Positions 8,767 to 16,497 of a stretch of DNA of 64,000 bases are shown here, piece by piece. The stretch is from Candidatus Pacearchaeota archaeon (GTDB lineage Archaea > Nanobdellota > Nanobdellia > Pacearchaeales > GW2011-AR1). The position numbers and the translations under genes were made by a program. The stretch's first letter is position 1. Each line of letters starts with the position of its first letter. The DNA is taken from assembly GCA_018303845.1 (NCBI GenBank), contig JAGVXH010000003.1, forward strand, positions 186,001 to 250,000, written 5' to 3'. Under the pieces are notes generated by a model that ran no database searches, was not told where the DNA came from, and worked only from the letters and a program-made list of their open reading frames with translations.

Positions 8767-11010
8767 ATGAAAAACATAATCATAAAAGGAGCCAAAACCC
8801 ACAATCTCAAAAATATTGATATTGAATTTCCTAGAAATAAAATCAATATTTTGGTTGGTGTCTCTGGCTCGGGAAAATCCACAATTGCCTATGATATAGT
8901 TGCAGCGGAAGGACAAAGACAATTTTTAGAATCAATCAGCACCTTTGCTGCAAGACTTTTGAAAAGAACAGGAAAAGCAGACATTGATTCAATAAAGAAC
9001 CTTTCACCTACGATTGCAATTGACCAAAAAAAATTAAGAGGTAGTCCTCGTTCAACTGTTGGAACCAGCACAGAGATTTATACTTATTTGAGATTATTAT
9101 TTTCAAGGTTCGGTTCTGAAAAAAATTTAATTGCTGGACATTTTAGTTTTAACAACCCGAAAGGTGCATGTCCAAAATGCAAAGGTTTGGGAACCGAATA
9201 CACCATTGACCCTAAATCTATAATTGATTTTGATAAATCACTAAACGAAGGGGCTTGTCAAATTAATATTTTTAAGCCGGATTCAAGATATTTCAATATA
9301 ATCAAATCTTCAGGAAAATTAAACTTAGATAAACCAGTCAAAGAATACTCAAAAGAGGAATTAGATTTTTTACTATATTCTCCAAAAATCGTTTTGAGCA
9401 ACAAAGATCAAGGTTTTATTCAGTCATTCAGCCATGAGGGGATTATAACTCGTCTTATTGGTAGAGCCATGGATTTAAGAGGAGTTTCTGAGAATAAGGA
9501 AAAGACCGAAAAAAAACATTGGAGAGAACAACTCTGCCAGACCTGTAATGGTAGCAGACTTAACAGAAAAGCTCTTTCATCACAAATCAACGATAAAAAT
9601 ATCGGCGAATTCTCCAATATGCAACTGGATAAGTTTGTTGGAGAAATTAGTAAGATTAAAATCTCTGGAACAAAAGAACTAACTAATAAAATTATTGAAA
9701 CAGCCAAAAATTTAATTGATGTTGATTTAGGTTATTTATCTCTGAACAGAAGTTTAGATACTCTTTCAGGAGGAGAATCCCAAAGACTAAAACTTGCCAG
9801 AGAACAAGGTTCGGATTTAATAGAAATGGTTTATATTCTTGACGAACCAACAGCAGGGCTTCACCCTAAAGACCGCAATAATTTAATTAAAATTTTACAC
9901 AAATTAAAAGAAGCGAACAATACGGTTATTGTTGTTGAGCATGATGATTTAGTTATGCAAGAAGCCGACCATATTATTGAAGTTGGTCCCGGTGCGGGAA
10001 GAGAAGGCGGAAAAATAATTTTTGAAGGAAGTTTTAATGAATTAAAATCAAAATCACCTGTTACTGGAAAATATTTTGGGGAAAAATCAAAACTTAAACA
10101 AGATGTCAGAAAGCCTAAAGATTATTTGATAATAAAAAATGCTTCGATTCATAATTTGAAGAATATTGATGTAAAAATTCCACTAAAGACATTTTGTTCT
10201 ATTACAGGCGTTTCAGGCTCAGGTAAAAGTTCATTGATAATTGATGAGTTTATCAAGCAATTTTCAAATGAAAAAATTATTTTGATAGACCAGTCGCCTT
10301 TAACTGGCACAGCGAGAGGAAATATTGCGACTTATACAGGAATTTTTAACGAAATTAGAAATCTCTTTGCCAAAGAAAATAATGTTTCAAGTAGCTTATT
10401 TAGTTCAAACTCTAAAGGTGCTTGTCCTGATTGTAATGGATTAGGATTTATTAATATTGATATGCACTTTATGGGAGATGTAAAGACTCTGTGCGAAACT
10501 TGTCAAGGCAAAAAATATCAAAAAGAAATTTTAGAATACAAATACAAAGGTAAAAATATTTATGATGTGCTTGAAATGACTGTAAATGAGGCGGATGGTT
10601 TTTTTGAGCAAGATTCTATTCAAAAAAAATTAAAGATGCTTATTGATGTTGGACTGGGATATTTAACTTTAGAGCAAACGCATGATACTTTTTCTGGAGG
10701 AGAAGCACAGCGATTAAAGCTAGCAAGCAAACTACACAAAAAAGGAGAAATCTTTGTTTTAGACGAACCAACCTCAGGATTACATTTTGCAGATATCGAA
10801 AAATTATTGAGTTTATTAAATAGAATTATTGATAACGGAAACACAGTAATAGTAATTGAACATAATCTGGATGTTATTAGACAATCAGATTGGATAATTG
10901 ACATGGGACCTTTCGGCGGAGATAACGGCGGGAAAGTCGTTGCGGAAGGTATTCCTGTGGAAGTTTCTAAAAATAACAATTCTGTTACAGGTAAATATTT
11001 GGTAGAATAG
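8767..11010 (+). CDS. UvrA-like ABC ATPase (UvrA2/DrrC type)
   Basis: 747 aa, shorter than canonical UvrA (about 940). Two ABC halves are clear: Walker A GVSGSGKST near residue 31, signature SGGESQRLKLA near 335, Walker B YILDEPTAGLHP near 355; second Walker A GVSGSGKSS near 480, signature SGGEAQRLKLA near 640, Walker B FVLDEPTSGLH near 660. Paired CxxC zinc motifs (CPKCKGLG, CPDCNGLG, CETCQG) are present. The short length suggests loss of the UvrB-binding and insertion domains, as in UvrA2/DrrC-type proteins linked to damage or drug tolerance. No uvrB or uvrC is nearby. Its context suggests acquisition from bacteria. Confidence 0.9.
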   Translation: MKNIIIKGAKTHNLKNIDIEFPRNKINILVGVSGSGKSTIAYDIVAAEGQRQFLESISTFAARLLKRTGKADIDSIKNLSPTIAIDQKKLRGSPRSTVGTSTEIYTYLRLLFSRFGSEKNLIAGHFSFNNPKGACPKCKGLGTEYTIDPKSIIDFDKSLNEGACQINIFKPDSRYFNIIKSSGKLNLDKPVKEYSKEELDFLLYSPKIVLSNKDQGFIQSFSHEGIITRLIGRAMDLRGVSENKEKTEKKHWREQLCQTCNGSRLNRKALSSQINDKNIGEFSNMQLDKFVGEISKIKISGTKELTNKIIETAKNLIDVDLGYLSLNRSLDTLSGGESQRLKLAREQGSDLIEMVYILDEPTAGLHPKDRNNLIKILHKLKEANNTVIVVEHDDLVMQEADHIIEVGPGAGREGGKIIFEGSFNELKSKSPVTGKYFGEKSKLKQDVRKPKDYLIIKNASIHNLKNIDVKIPLKTFCSITGVSGSGKSSLIIDEFIKQFSNEKIILIDQSPLTGTARGNIATYTGIFNEIRNLFAKENNVSSSLFSSNSKGACPDCNGLGFINIDMHFMGDVKTLCETCQGKKYQKEILEYKYKGKNIYDVLEMTVNEADGFFEQDSIQKKLKMLIDVGLGYLTLEQTHDTFSGGEAQRLKLASKLHKKGEIFVLDEPTSGLHFADIEKLLSLLNRIIDNGNTVIVIEHNLDVIRQSDWIIDMGPFGGDNGGKVVAEGIPVEVSKNNNSVTGKYLVE

Positions 11011-11352
11011 AATAATAATGAATTTTGAAAAATGGAATTCGCCCCCAATCCCTCTTTTCTTTTTCAAAACAGAAAAAATCAAATTTATAAGAATTAGGGA
11101 AAGCCTATCTGATAATTAAGAACGAAAAATATCTTTTGAACTCACTCCGCTACGCTTCGTACCACACTGCGCTCGCCTATCGGCCCACCTACTTTAACAA
11201 GAATTATGAGTAAAATGACTCGGCTCGGCATTTTCCCAAATTTGCTCCACTTCGTTACGCAAACTTCTCTAAACCCTAACGTTAAAACAAATATTCCCAC
11301 TCCCTCCTAAAAAAAATAAAACCCAAAAAAAAAATAAAAAAATAATCTTTAC
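11011..11352. other. Non-coding gap between convergent genes
   Basis: No gene seen. It contains an imperfect hairpin AAAATG/CATTTT (about 11213-11235) followed by CCCAAATTTG and CTCCACTTCG, words also present in palindromic element A. It may be a decayed third copy of that element. Poly-A tracts near 11310-11345 would read as T-rich terminators for minus-strand transcripts from outside. Confidence 0.45.
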
Positions 11353-12090
11353 TTAATCCAACTCGTATGTCACCGAAATCTGAGCCGAAACCTTCTGCTC
11401 TCCAACCTGAATATTCGTAGCAACTTCCGAACCCTTAACAGCTCCGCCAACAGCATTGTCATAAGCCATCATAGGATAATACCTAAAATCACTACCCATA
11501 GTAGTAGAAACAACATCGCCAAGTTCCGCACCAAGTCCTAAAGCAACAGCCTCACCTTTAATCTTCGCATCTTCAGCAGCCATCTTCAAAGCCTTAGCCT
11601 TATACTCATTCTCCAAAGACTGACTAAGCTCAAAATTAATATACGAAAGCATAGCACCGTTATTAACAGCCGCGTCAATCGCCTTACCAATCATGGCCTC
11701 ATCTCCAGCATCAATACGAACAATCACAGAATGCGTCGCCTTAAAACCAAGAGAAGTCCGCTCTTCCTTGTTCCAATCAAATTCCTCATACACATTAAAA
11801 TTCTGTGTCTCAAAATCATCTCGCGAGAAGCCTGCACTCATCAAAGCTTCCTTAACCTTAGCCATAATCTCAGCGTTATTATCCTTTGCAACATTCGCAG
11901 ATTTCTCCAAAGTCTCAACATTAAAGGTCACACTAACCAAATCAGGCATAACCGAAACTTCACTAATACCATCGACAGTTATCGTCTGTTCACCAGAAGA
12001 ACCAGAGAACCTATCAGTCGCAACAAAAACCATGATAATCGCAGCAACTGCAAAAATCAAACTCATCTGAACCGATTTATCTATCTTCAT
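11353..12090 (-). CDS. SIMPL (DUF541) domain protein, membrane-anchored
   Basis: 245 aa. A hydrophobic segment at about residues 10-25 (a signal anchor) precedes a SIMPL domain: ITVDGISEVSVMPDLVSVTF, then the repeated alternation of helices and strands ending VSAQISVTYELD. SIMPL proteins are exported or periplasmic-type proteins of poorly known, often oxidative-stress-linked function. The start ATG overlaps the stop of the upstream gene by one base (TAATG), so the two are co-transcribed and probably translationally coupled. Confidence 0.88.
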   Translation of the reverse strand: MKIDKSVQMSLIFAVAAIIMVFVATDRFSGSSGEQTITVDGISEVSVMPDLVSVTFNVETLEKSANVAKDNNAEIMAKVKEALMSAGFSRDDFETQNFNVYEEFDWNKEERTSLGFKATHSVIVRIDAGDEAMIGKAIDAAVNNGAMLSYINFELSQSLENEYKAKALKMAAEDAKIKGEAVALGLGAELGDVVSTTMGSDFRYYPMMAYDNAVGGAVKGSEVATNIQVGEQKVSAQISVTYELD

Positions 12091-12728
12091 TATCTATTTA
12101 TCCTCCTTTCAGAAATTAAACTAAATATAAAAAACAAAACAATCGCACTCCAAGCCCCAATCAAAAACCATTCCCATCCAGCAAGACCAGCCCAAAACGA
12201 AACATCACTAACCGCACCAAAAGTAGCATCACTAATCCCCCCATTCGAAGCCATCATCTCTACCTGAGAAACCTCATCAACAACCAACTCCATAGCCCTA
12301 GGAGCAGCGGCAAAAACAGCATCATCCATAACCTTTTCACCACTCATCACAAAGTCAGCAGGCATCATCAGACTCCTCAGCCAAATCCCAACCGCCCCAG
12401 TCAAACCCAATACCCAAAGAAATTTCGCAGCAATTCGCCTTTTAGGAGAAATCACAATTCGCCTATCAACAACCTGATATACCGGCATCTTCTTCCCCTT
12501 AACACTCCACCAATGCCCCGACTTTTTAATTAAACCAGCCTTAACCAATTTCTTAACATTATAGTCTGTCGTATTCAACTTCATCCCAAGCTCCCGAGCA
12601 ATATCACTGACAGCCAAGTCTTTCAGCGCAAGCAAATCCAAAATCTTAACACAACTATCCGACCCCAAAACCTCAGCCACATCTTTAAGTCCCTCATCCC
12701 CAAGCGAAATCAAAACTTCCTTTCTCAT
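12090..12728 (-). CDS. Winged-helix regulator with C-terminal membrane segments
   Basis: 212 aa. The N-terminal 85 residues form an ArsR-like winged helix (CVKILDLLALKDLAVSDIA, then LNTTDYNVKKLVKAGLI). Two hydrophobic segments follow (about residues 103-120 and 180-203), suggesting a membrane-tethered transcription factor with an external loop between them. A TATA-like box at 12752-12760 supports leaderless initiation. It is the first gene of an operon with the SIMPL gene. Confidence 0.85.
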   Translation of the reverse strand: MRKEVLISLGDEGLKDVAEVLGSDSCVKILDLLALKDLAVSDIARELGMKLNTTDYNVKKLVKAGLIKKSGHWWSVKGKKMPVYQVVDRRIVISPKRRIAAKFLWVLGLTGAVGIWLRSLMMPADFVMSGEKVMDDAVFAAAPRAMELVVDEVSQVEMMASNGGISDATFGAVSDVSFWAGLAGWEWFLIGAWSAIVLFFIFSLISERRINR

Positions 12729-13117
12729 ACCACAATACTACATATTCCACTATATAAAATAAGCGATAACGGCAATTCAAATTGGAGCTAAAAACCTAAG
12801 AACAACAAAACTTAAAAACAGTGTTACCACTTCAAAATGTAACACAAACAAAGACTGCATACAACAAAAGAAATCAATTAACTACATTCAAACAATTTGA
12901 ATTAAGAAATACCCCAGAAACAGTATGCAGCAAAAGAATACCTACAGGAAAACCAAAAAAAACGGTATACCAAAAGGAAAAACGTTAAATTATCTTAGTG
13001 GTAACTTGGCTAAAATATAAAAAAAGATATCCAGAAAAAATTTAACAGAAAAGGAGAACTCTCAAAGAATTTTAGAGCAGTATTAATTTTAACTTAATTC
13101 TAAGAAAGGAACAAATC
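12729..13117 (+). other. Island 1 leader region
   Basis: No gene seen. The region holds the 10-mer ACATATTCCA (12740-12749), a hairpin GTGTTAC/GTAACAC at about 12821-12845, a spaced inverted pair CTGCATAC/GTATGCAG, and the leader motif CCAGAAACAG...AAAAGAATACCTA (12913-12944) shared with the other islands. It ends at the SD of the gene at 13118. Confidence 0.55.
12913..12944 (+). repeat. Island leader motif, copy 1
   Basis: Sequence CCAGAAACAG, then CAGCAAAAGAATACCTA. CCAGAAACAG is identical to the copy at 46401-46410, and the AAAAGAAWACCTA end is shared with the copies at 43258 and 46411. Confidence 0.6.
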
Positions 13118-13528
13118 ATGAACCTCATCGAAATCATCACAGAACTGTTGGTTGGTGCCGGCATCATTAAAAGAACCAGACCCATCATGATCGCCAAAAA
13201 ACTGGCCGGGTTGGAAAAACTCCAAAAAGAGCTGAAAAAAGCAAATAAGATCAATGCTCAACTGGCCCTGGAAAAAGAGAATGCAAAGGTTAAGGCAGCA
13301 GAACAAGCCGAAAAAGAAGCCGAAAAAGAAGCAGCCGACCTCAAGGCCAAAATCGAAGCCCTGGAAAAAGAAAGCAGAACAAAACAGGCGGCACTAAAAT
13401 CAAAGCAAAATGCAGAAGCAGCTGCTGCAGAAAAATTCATTGCCACGGCAAAAGAGGAAGCGGAAAAAGCAGATGTCATCTCCAGCAACCTCGTATTCAT
13501 TGCCACCAAACGCCTGGAAAAGAAATAG
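13118..13528 (+). CDS. Ala/Glu/Lys-rich coiled-coil protein (island 1)
   Basis: 136 aa. After a short hydrophobic N terminus (LIEIITELLVGAGII) the protein is almost wholly an A/E/K-rich coiled coil (residues about 30-125). The SD AAAGGA lies 8-9 bases before the ATG. Codons favour G/C in the third position more than in neighbouring archaeal genes. A strong hairpin follows at 13542-13590. Family not recognised; bacterial-type origin is inferred. Confidence 0.8.
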   Translation: MNLIEIITELLVGAGIIKRTRPIMIAKKLAGLEKLQKELKKANKINAQLALEKENAKVKAAEQAEKEAEKEAADLKAKIEALEKESRTKQAALKSKQNAEAAAAEKFIATAKEEAEKADVISSNLVFIATKRLEKK

Positions 13529-13541
13529 CCTCCCTCCCCAA

Positions 13542-13590
13542 AACAGCCATATCTTACGGACCAAACATCCGACTAAGATCCCTGGCTGTT
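13542..13590 (+). terminator. Hairpin after the coiled-coil gene
   Basis: AACAGCCA (13542-13549) pairs with TGGCTGTT (13583-13590), with inner pairing ATCTTA/TAAGAT. It is not followed directly by a T run, so it could be an attenuator or mRNA-stabilising hairpin rather than a full terminator. Confidence 0.7.
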
Positions 13591-13602
13591 TCAATATTTT
13601 AA

Positions 13603-13945
13603 TCAGGGAGAAAATCAATAATAAACAAATCCACCTGTAAAAATTGCCACTTCAGAAAAAATCGCCGCGTTCCATGTTTCGGGGTTTGCAGAAGAATAAA
13701 CCCTGTCAGCATCATTGACCTCATCAACATCAGGAATTTTGACCTCCCTTTCCGAAGCACTGTCCGAAGAAAATGGGAAAAAGGCAGCCATAAACATTTT
13801 CAAAAGTTTAATGGAAAGCTACATAAAAGCGGCAGACTCAGCAGACGGCGAAAATGGGCCTGAATCAACCGCAGAAAAAGCTGGAGAACCGGCGATAGAC
13901 GAAACCTCGGTACCCAAAAAAAGCAATCAAAAAAATAATCCTTAA
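13603..13945 (+). pseudogene. Possible frameshifted small gene with Cys motif (island 1)
   Basis: Two overlapping frames both look coding. Frame 1 (about 13618-13863) lacks an ATG (first candidate start is ATA at 13618, eight bases after GGGAG) and encodes STCKNCHF...PCFGVCRR, a C..C...C...C pattern typical of small zinc-binding phage proteins. Frame 2 (13715-13945, TTG start) encodes an acidic helical tail (LSEALSEENGKKAAINIFKS). A single frameshift near 13735-13760 would join them, so this may be a broken or recoded gene. Confidence in the reconstruction is low. Confidence 0.35.
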
Positions 13946-13957
13946 CCAGGGCACCCA

Positions 13958-13997
13958 CTTGGGACTTAGACACAAGCCATCGTGAAAGAGTCCCAAG
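13958..13997 (+). terminator. Intercistronic hairpin, island 1
   Basis: CTTGGGACT (13958-13966) pairs perfectly with AGTCCCAAG (13989-13997), loop 22 bases. It lies between small genes, as hairpins do elsewhere in the islands. Confidence 0.7.
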
Positions 13998-14048
13998 CCA
14001 CCAGAATAAAAAATACAGAATAAAAATTCTTAAAATAGGGGAGTCGCA

Positions 14049-14099
14049 ATGGAACTTATCCACCTACTACCACTAACCACATTTCTCATATCATGTTGA
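14049..14099 (+). CDS. 16-residue leader-like peptide
   Basis: SD AGGGGAG precedes an ATG encoding MELIHLLPLTTFLISC. The TGA stop overlaps the start region of the next gene (ATG at 14093), which suggests translational coupling. The peptide itself is hydrophobic. Confidence 0.4.
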   Translation: MELIHLLPLTTFLISC

Positions 14100-14236
14100 C
14101 GAGAAAAAACAACATAACCAACGCAATCAGAACCACCTCAAAATACGGATACTACGGCATATTAATAGCAATAATATTTTTTGCAGTACCGACCATTAAT
14201 ACTTGGATGGAAAATATTCAAGAGGGGATTGGCTAG
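14093..14236 (+). CDS. Small single-pass membrane protein, 47 aa (island 1)
   Basis: The translation begins MLTRKNNITNAIRTTSK and contains one hydrophobic segment (GILIAIIFFAVPTINTW, residues about 22-38). It starts inside the preceding 16-codon frame. A further 8-codon frame starts one base after its stop (14237). Unknown function; small membrane peptides of this kind include toxins and holins, but nothing specific supports either. Confidence 0.5.
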   Translation: MLTRKNNITNAIRTTSKYGYYGILIAIIFFAVPTINTWMENIQEGIG

Positions 14237-14608
14237 ATGAGGTGGTTAAAAAAATTATTTTAAAATAGAATTCTCCTTTAGCTCACAAAAAAATCACGAA
14301 CCTCACCTTACCCGCAATTTTTTTTGGCAAAAACCTATATACTACAATATGCTATATTAAACAATACGCTTAATAAATATCTCACCCATTCACCTACAAC
14401 CCATTTCTAATCTCTAATTTCTAATCTCTAATCTCTAATCTCTAATTCATCCCGCCACCACTCTAAAATAATCCTTACCACCCAAAAGTTAAACGTAACC
14501 ACTGGCCCGTCAAACTCTATATAAACAAGATCCAAATCCAAAATATACTTTTCAAACCCATTTTCTATATAAATAAATCCTGACTAAATCCATTAAAGGA
14601 GGTGACAA
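14237..14608. other. End of island 1 and promoter region of the 47-aa gene
   Basis: Contains an eight-T tract at 14318-14325 followed by GGCAAAAACC, the TAATYTC array at 14406-14448, and TATA-like boxes at about 14518 and 14563 before the gene at 14609. Confidence 0.6.
14406..14448 (+). repeat. Tandem 7-base repeat, TAATYTC type
   Basis: About six units of TAATCTC/TAATTTC. Confidence 0.9.
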
Positions 14609-14752
14609 ATGGAAATAAACTTAGAATACAAATACGACTTCACGAACAATGAAGAAGTAGATCAAGTCTATGGATTAATAAAAAGCATATGCCAAAAATT
14701 CCCAAACGCAACATGGGGAAGAAAAGGAAATGGTCACGTAGTAACCATTTAA
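14609..14752 (+). CDS. Small protein, 47 aa, with consensus Shine-Dalgarno
   Basis: Encodes MEINLEYKYDFTNNEEVDQ... ending GNGHVVTI. The SD AAAGGAGGTGA at 14595-14605 is a full-length match to the usual 16S 3' end, rare among first genes in this window. A TATA-like box (CTATATAAATAA, about 14563) lies far enough upstream to give a leadered mRNA. Family not recognised. It lies just after island 1 and could belong to it. Confidence 0.65.
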   Translation: MEINLEYKYDFTNNEEVDQVYGLIKSICQKFPNATWGRKGNGHVVTI

Positions 14753-14822
14753 ACATATGAAAAAATCTTTGACTCGATCTATAACTGCCGACAAGGCCAT
14801 TAGAAACGAAAAACAAACCACT

Positions 14823-15281
14823 TTATTTTTTATTTAATTTATACCACTCTCGGAAAAGTCCTTCAAACTTCCTCCACTCGAGCGTATATCCATCTCCAAT
14901 ATTCTTACTAGCAAAAACTTCTCCAAAATCAAAAATCTGCTCATGCATAGGATACGAATCAAAACACATAGTATCAAATTTGCCATCGCCAGAAATCACA
15001 TAACACTTATCCAACTGTCCATTATTTGAAGTCCGAACAACCATCCCTTCCCCAGTCAACCCTTCCTTCTCCAAATCCAAAAAAGTCGCACTATCCCAAA
15101 AATGCAATTCACTTCTTTCCTTCAACCGCTTAACAATATATTCAACACTAGAACCTCCCCCACTATATTCAACATAAGAATCCAATCTAATACTTCCCAC
15201 GACTCCTAAAAAACCCAGCCACTTATAAAAATTTATATACTTCACCCCCCTAACAAATCCATGTCCGACAAACTCCACCAA
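14823..15281 (-). CDS. Acylphosphatase-like domain protein
   Basis: 152 aa. The N-terminal part (VEFVGHGFVRGVKYINFYKWLG, then V-G.I..DSYVEYSGGG, then VEYIVKRL) follows the acylphosphatase fold pattern of G.VQGV.FR and N..DG.VE. The catalytic Arg of the GFR motif and the Asn are replaced (KYINF; GSIRL), so enzymatic activity is doubtful. The 5' end overlaps the divergent Nudix gene by 21 bases. The C-terminal half is unassigned. Confidence 0.6.
   Translation of the reverse strand: MVEFVGHGFVRGVKYINFYKWLGFLGVVGSIRLDSYVEYSGGGSSVEYIVKRLKERSELHFWDSATFLDLEKEGLTGEGMVVRTSNNGQLDKCYVISGDGKFDTMCFDSYPMHEQIFDFGEVFASKNIGDGYTLEWRKFEGLFREWYKLNKK
15231..15240 (+). promoter_or_regulatory. TATA box of Nudix gene inside the divergent gene
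   Basis: ATTTATATAC lies 25 bases before the Nudix ATG at 15261, within the 5' coding part of the minus-strand acylphosphatase-like gene. Confidence 0.65.
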
Positions 15282-15719
15282 ATCGCAGTAACTGGGATAA
15301 TCAGAAACACCAACGGCAAATACCTAATCTGTAAACGTTCCCCGCAAGAAAAAGCATTCCCAAACAAATGGTGCGTCCCAGGAGGGAAAATACAAACAAG
15401 CGATTTCATCAACACAACAAAAGACACCAAAGACCATTGGTTCGACATCTTTGAAAAAACTTTACGAAGAGAGGTAAAAGAAGAAACAGGACTAGAAATA
15501 AAGAACATAGGCTACATCTCAAATCTAGCATTCATTCACCCAAACGGCAACTCAACAATGATTGTCTCTCTTCACGCCGATTACGAAAACGGAGAAGTCA
15601 CTCTGCAACAAGAAGAACTAACCGACCACGCATGGGTAACCTTAGAAGAAGCAAAAGACTATGACTTAATAGAAAATATCTGGGAACAAATTCAGAAAAC
15701 AGACAAAAAATTTCAATAA
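15261..15719 (+). CDS. Nudix hydrolase
   Basis: 152 aa. The Nudix box is seen as GGK...EKTLRREVKEETGLEI (residues about 38-78), with an insertion of about 20 residues between the first Gly and the Glu. The core REVKEETGLEI matches REUXEEXGU. The early segment ITGIIRNTNGKYLICKR is typical of NTP-pyrophosphohydrolases of this superfamily. The substrate cannot be told. The stop codon abuts the stop of the convergent gene (15720) with no gap. Confidence 0.88.
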   Translation: MSDKLHQIAVTGIIRNTNGKYLICKRSPQEKAFPNKWCVPGGKIQTSDFINTTKDTKDHWFDIFEKTLRREVKEETGLEIKNIGYISNLAFIHPNGNSTMIVSLHADYENGEVTLQQEELTDHAWVTLEEAKDYDLIENIWEQIQKTDKKFQ

Positions 15720-16019
15720 TTAAATACGAGTAAGAAGAGAATAGGCATCCTCTACCGCAAAAACATCATCTACCCTTCGCCCCCTATCCAAAACAACATC
15801 ACCAAGACTCATCTTCCCATCATCCCTTAAACAAAAAGACTTTTCTCTTCCAAGCCTATCAGGCATAACAACAACATCTCCCGCCCTCAAGAAACCCTTA
15901 TTTCTCAACGTGTCATAATCAGAAAAATCACGAAACCATAAAGGCGCCCCTTGACACGCACACACATTCGCTTCTTTAGACAAAGAAGAATAATTCCCAC
16001 TAAAAAAATATTTTCCCAT
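15720..16019 (-). CDS. Hypothetical protein, 99 aa
   Basis: Not recognised. MGKYFFSGNYSSL... contains two Cys in CACQ, a GDVVVMPDR segment and a GDVVLDRGRR segment that suggest small beta-rich repeats. No membrane segment. Confidence 0.65.
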   Translation of the reverse strand: MGKYFFSGNYSSLSKEANVCACQGAPLWFRDFSDYDTLRNKGFLRAGDVVVMPDRLGREKSFCLRDDGKMSLGDVVLDRGRRVDDVFAVEDAYSLLTRI

Positions 16020-16086
16020 GCAAGAAACTTATCCTCACGATTTATAAAAATTTATATCATAAATAATAACTTATTCCACTATACAA

Positions 16087-16461
16087 CTAATCTCTCAGCC
16101 TCTTAACAAAAAGTCTCGTAGCAACCCCATCACAATAATAATCCTTCTGATGAGCAATCTCCTTAAACCCCAGCTTCCTATACATCTTAGTCGCCTTCAT
16201 CAACTCGATATCTTTCGAAGTCCAAAGGTCCACCCAAACACATCCCCTCTCTTTAGCTAACACCATAAACCTCTTAATCAATTCCTTAGCTATTCCTCTT
16301 CGTCTATATTTCAAATCAACATAAACATAATTAATATTCATATTCCTTTTCTTAGAATCATCCTGAGGATAAGAATACTTCAAATATCCAACTTTTTTAT
16401 TCTCATGAAACGCGAACAAAAAACCCTTCTTCTTCACAATCTTCAACCAATCCATAAACAA
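16087..16461 (-). CDS. GNAT-family acetyltransferase
   Basis: 124 aa. The acetyl-CoA binding motif Q/R-x-x-G-x-G/A appears as RRRGIA at about residue 53, preceded by the VYVDLKYR strand and followed by LIKRFMVLAKERG and MYRKLGFKE, as in the GNAT fold. Substrate unknown. It lies 36 bases downstream of the permuted GTPase gene and probably belongs to its operon. Confidence 0.85.
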   Translation of the reverse strand: MFMDWLKIVKKKGFLFAFHENKKVGYLKYSYPQDDSKKRNMNINYVYVDLKYRRRGIAKELIKRFMVLAKERGCVWVDLWTSKDIELMKATKMYRKLGFKEIAHQKDYYCDGVATRLFVKRLRD

Positions 16462-16497
16462 ATGATAAAAAACAATCTTATTAATCTTCCGAAATCC

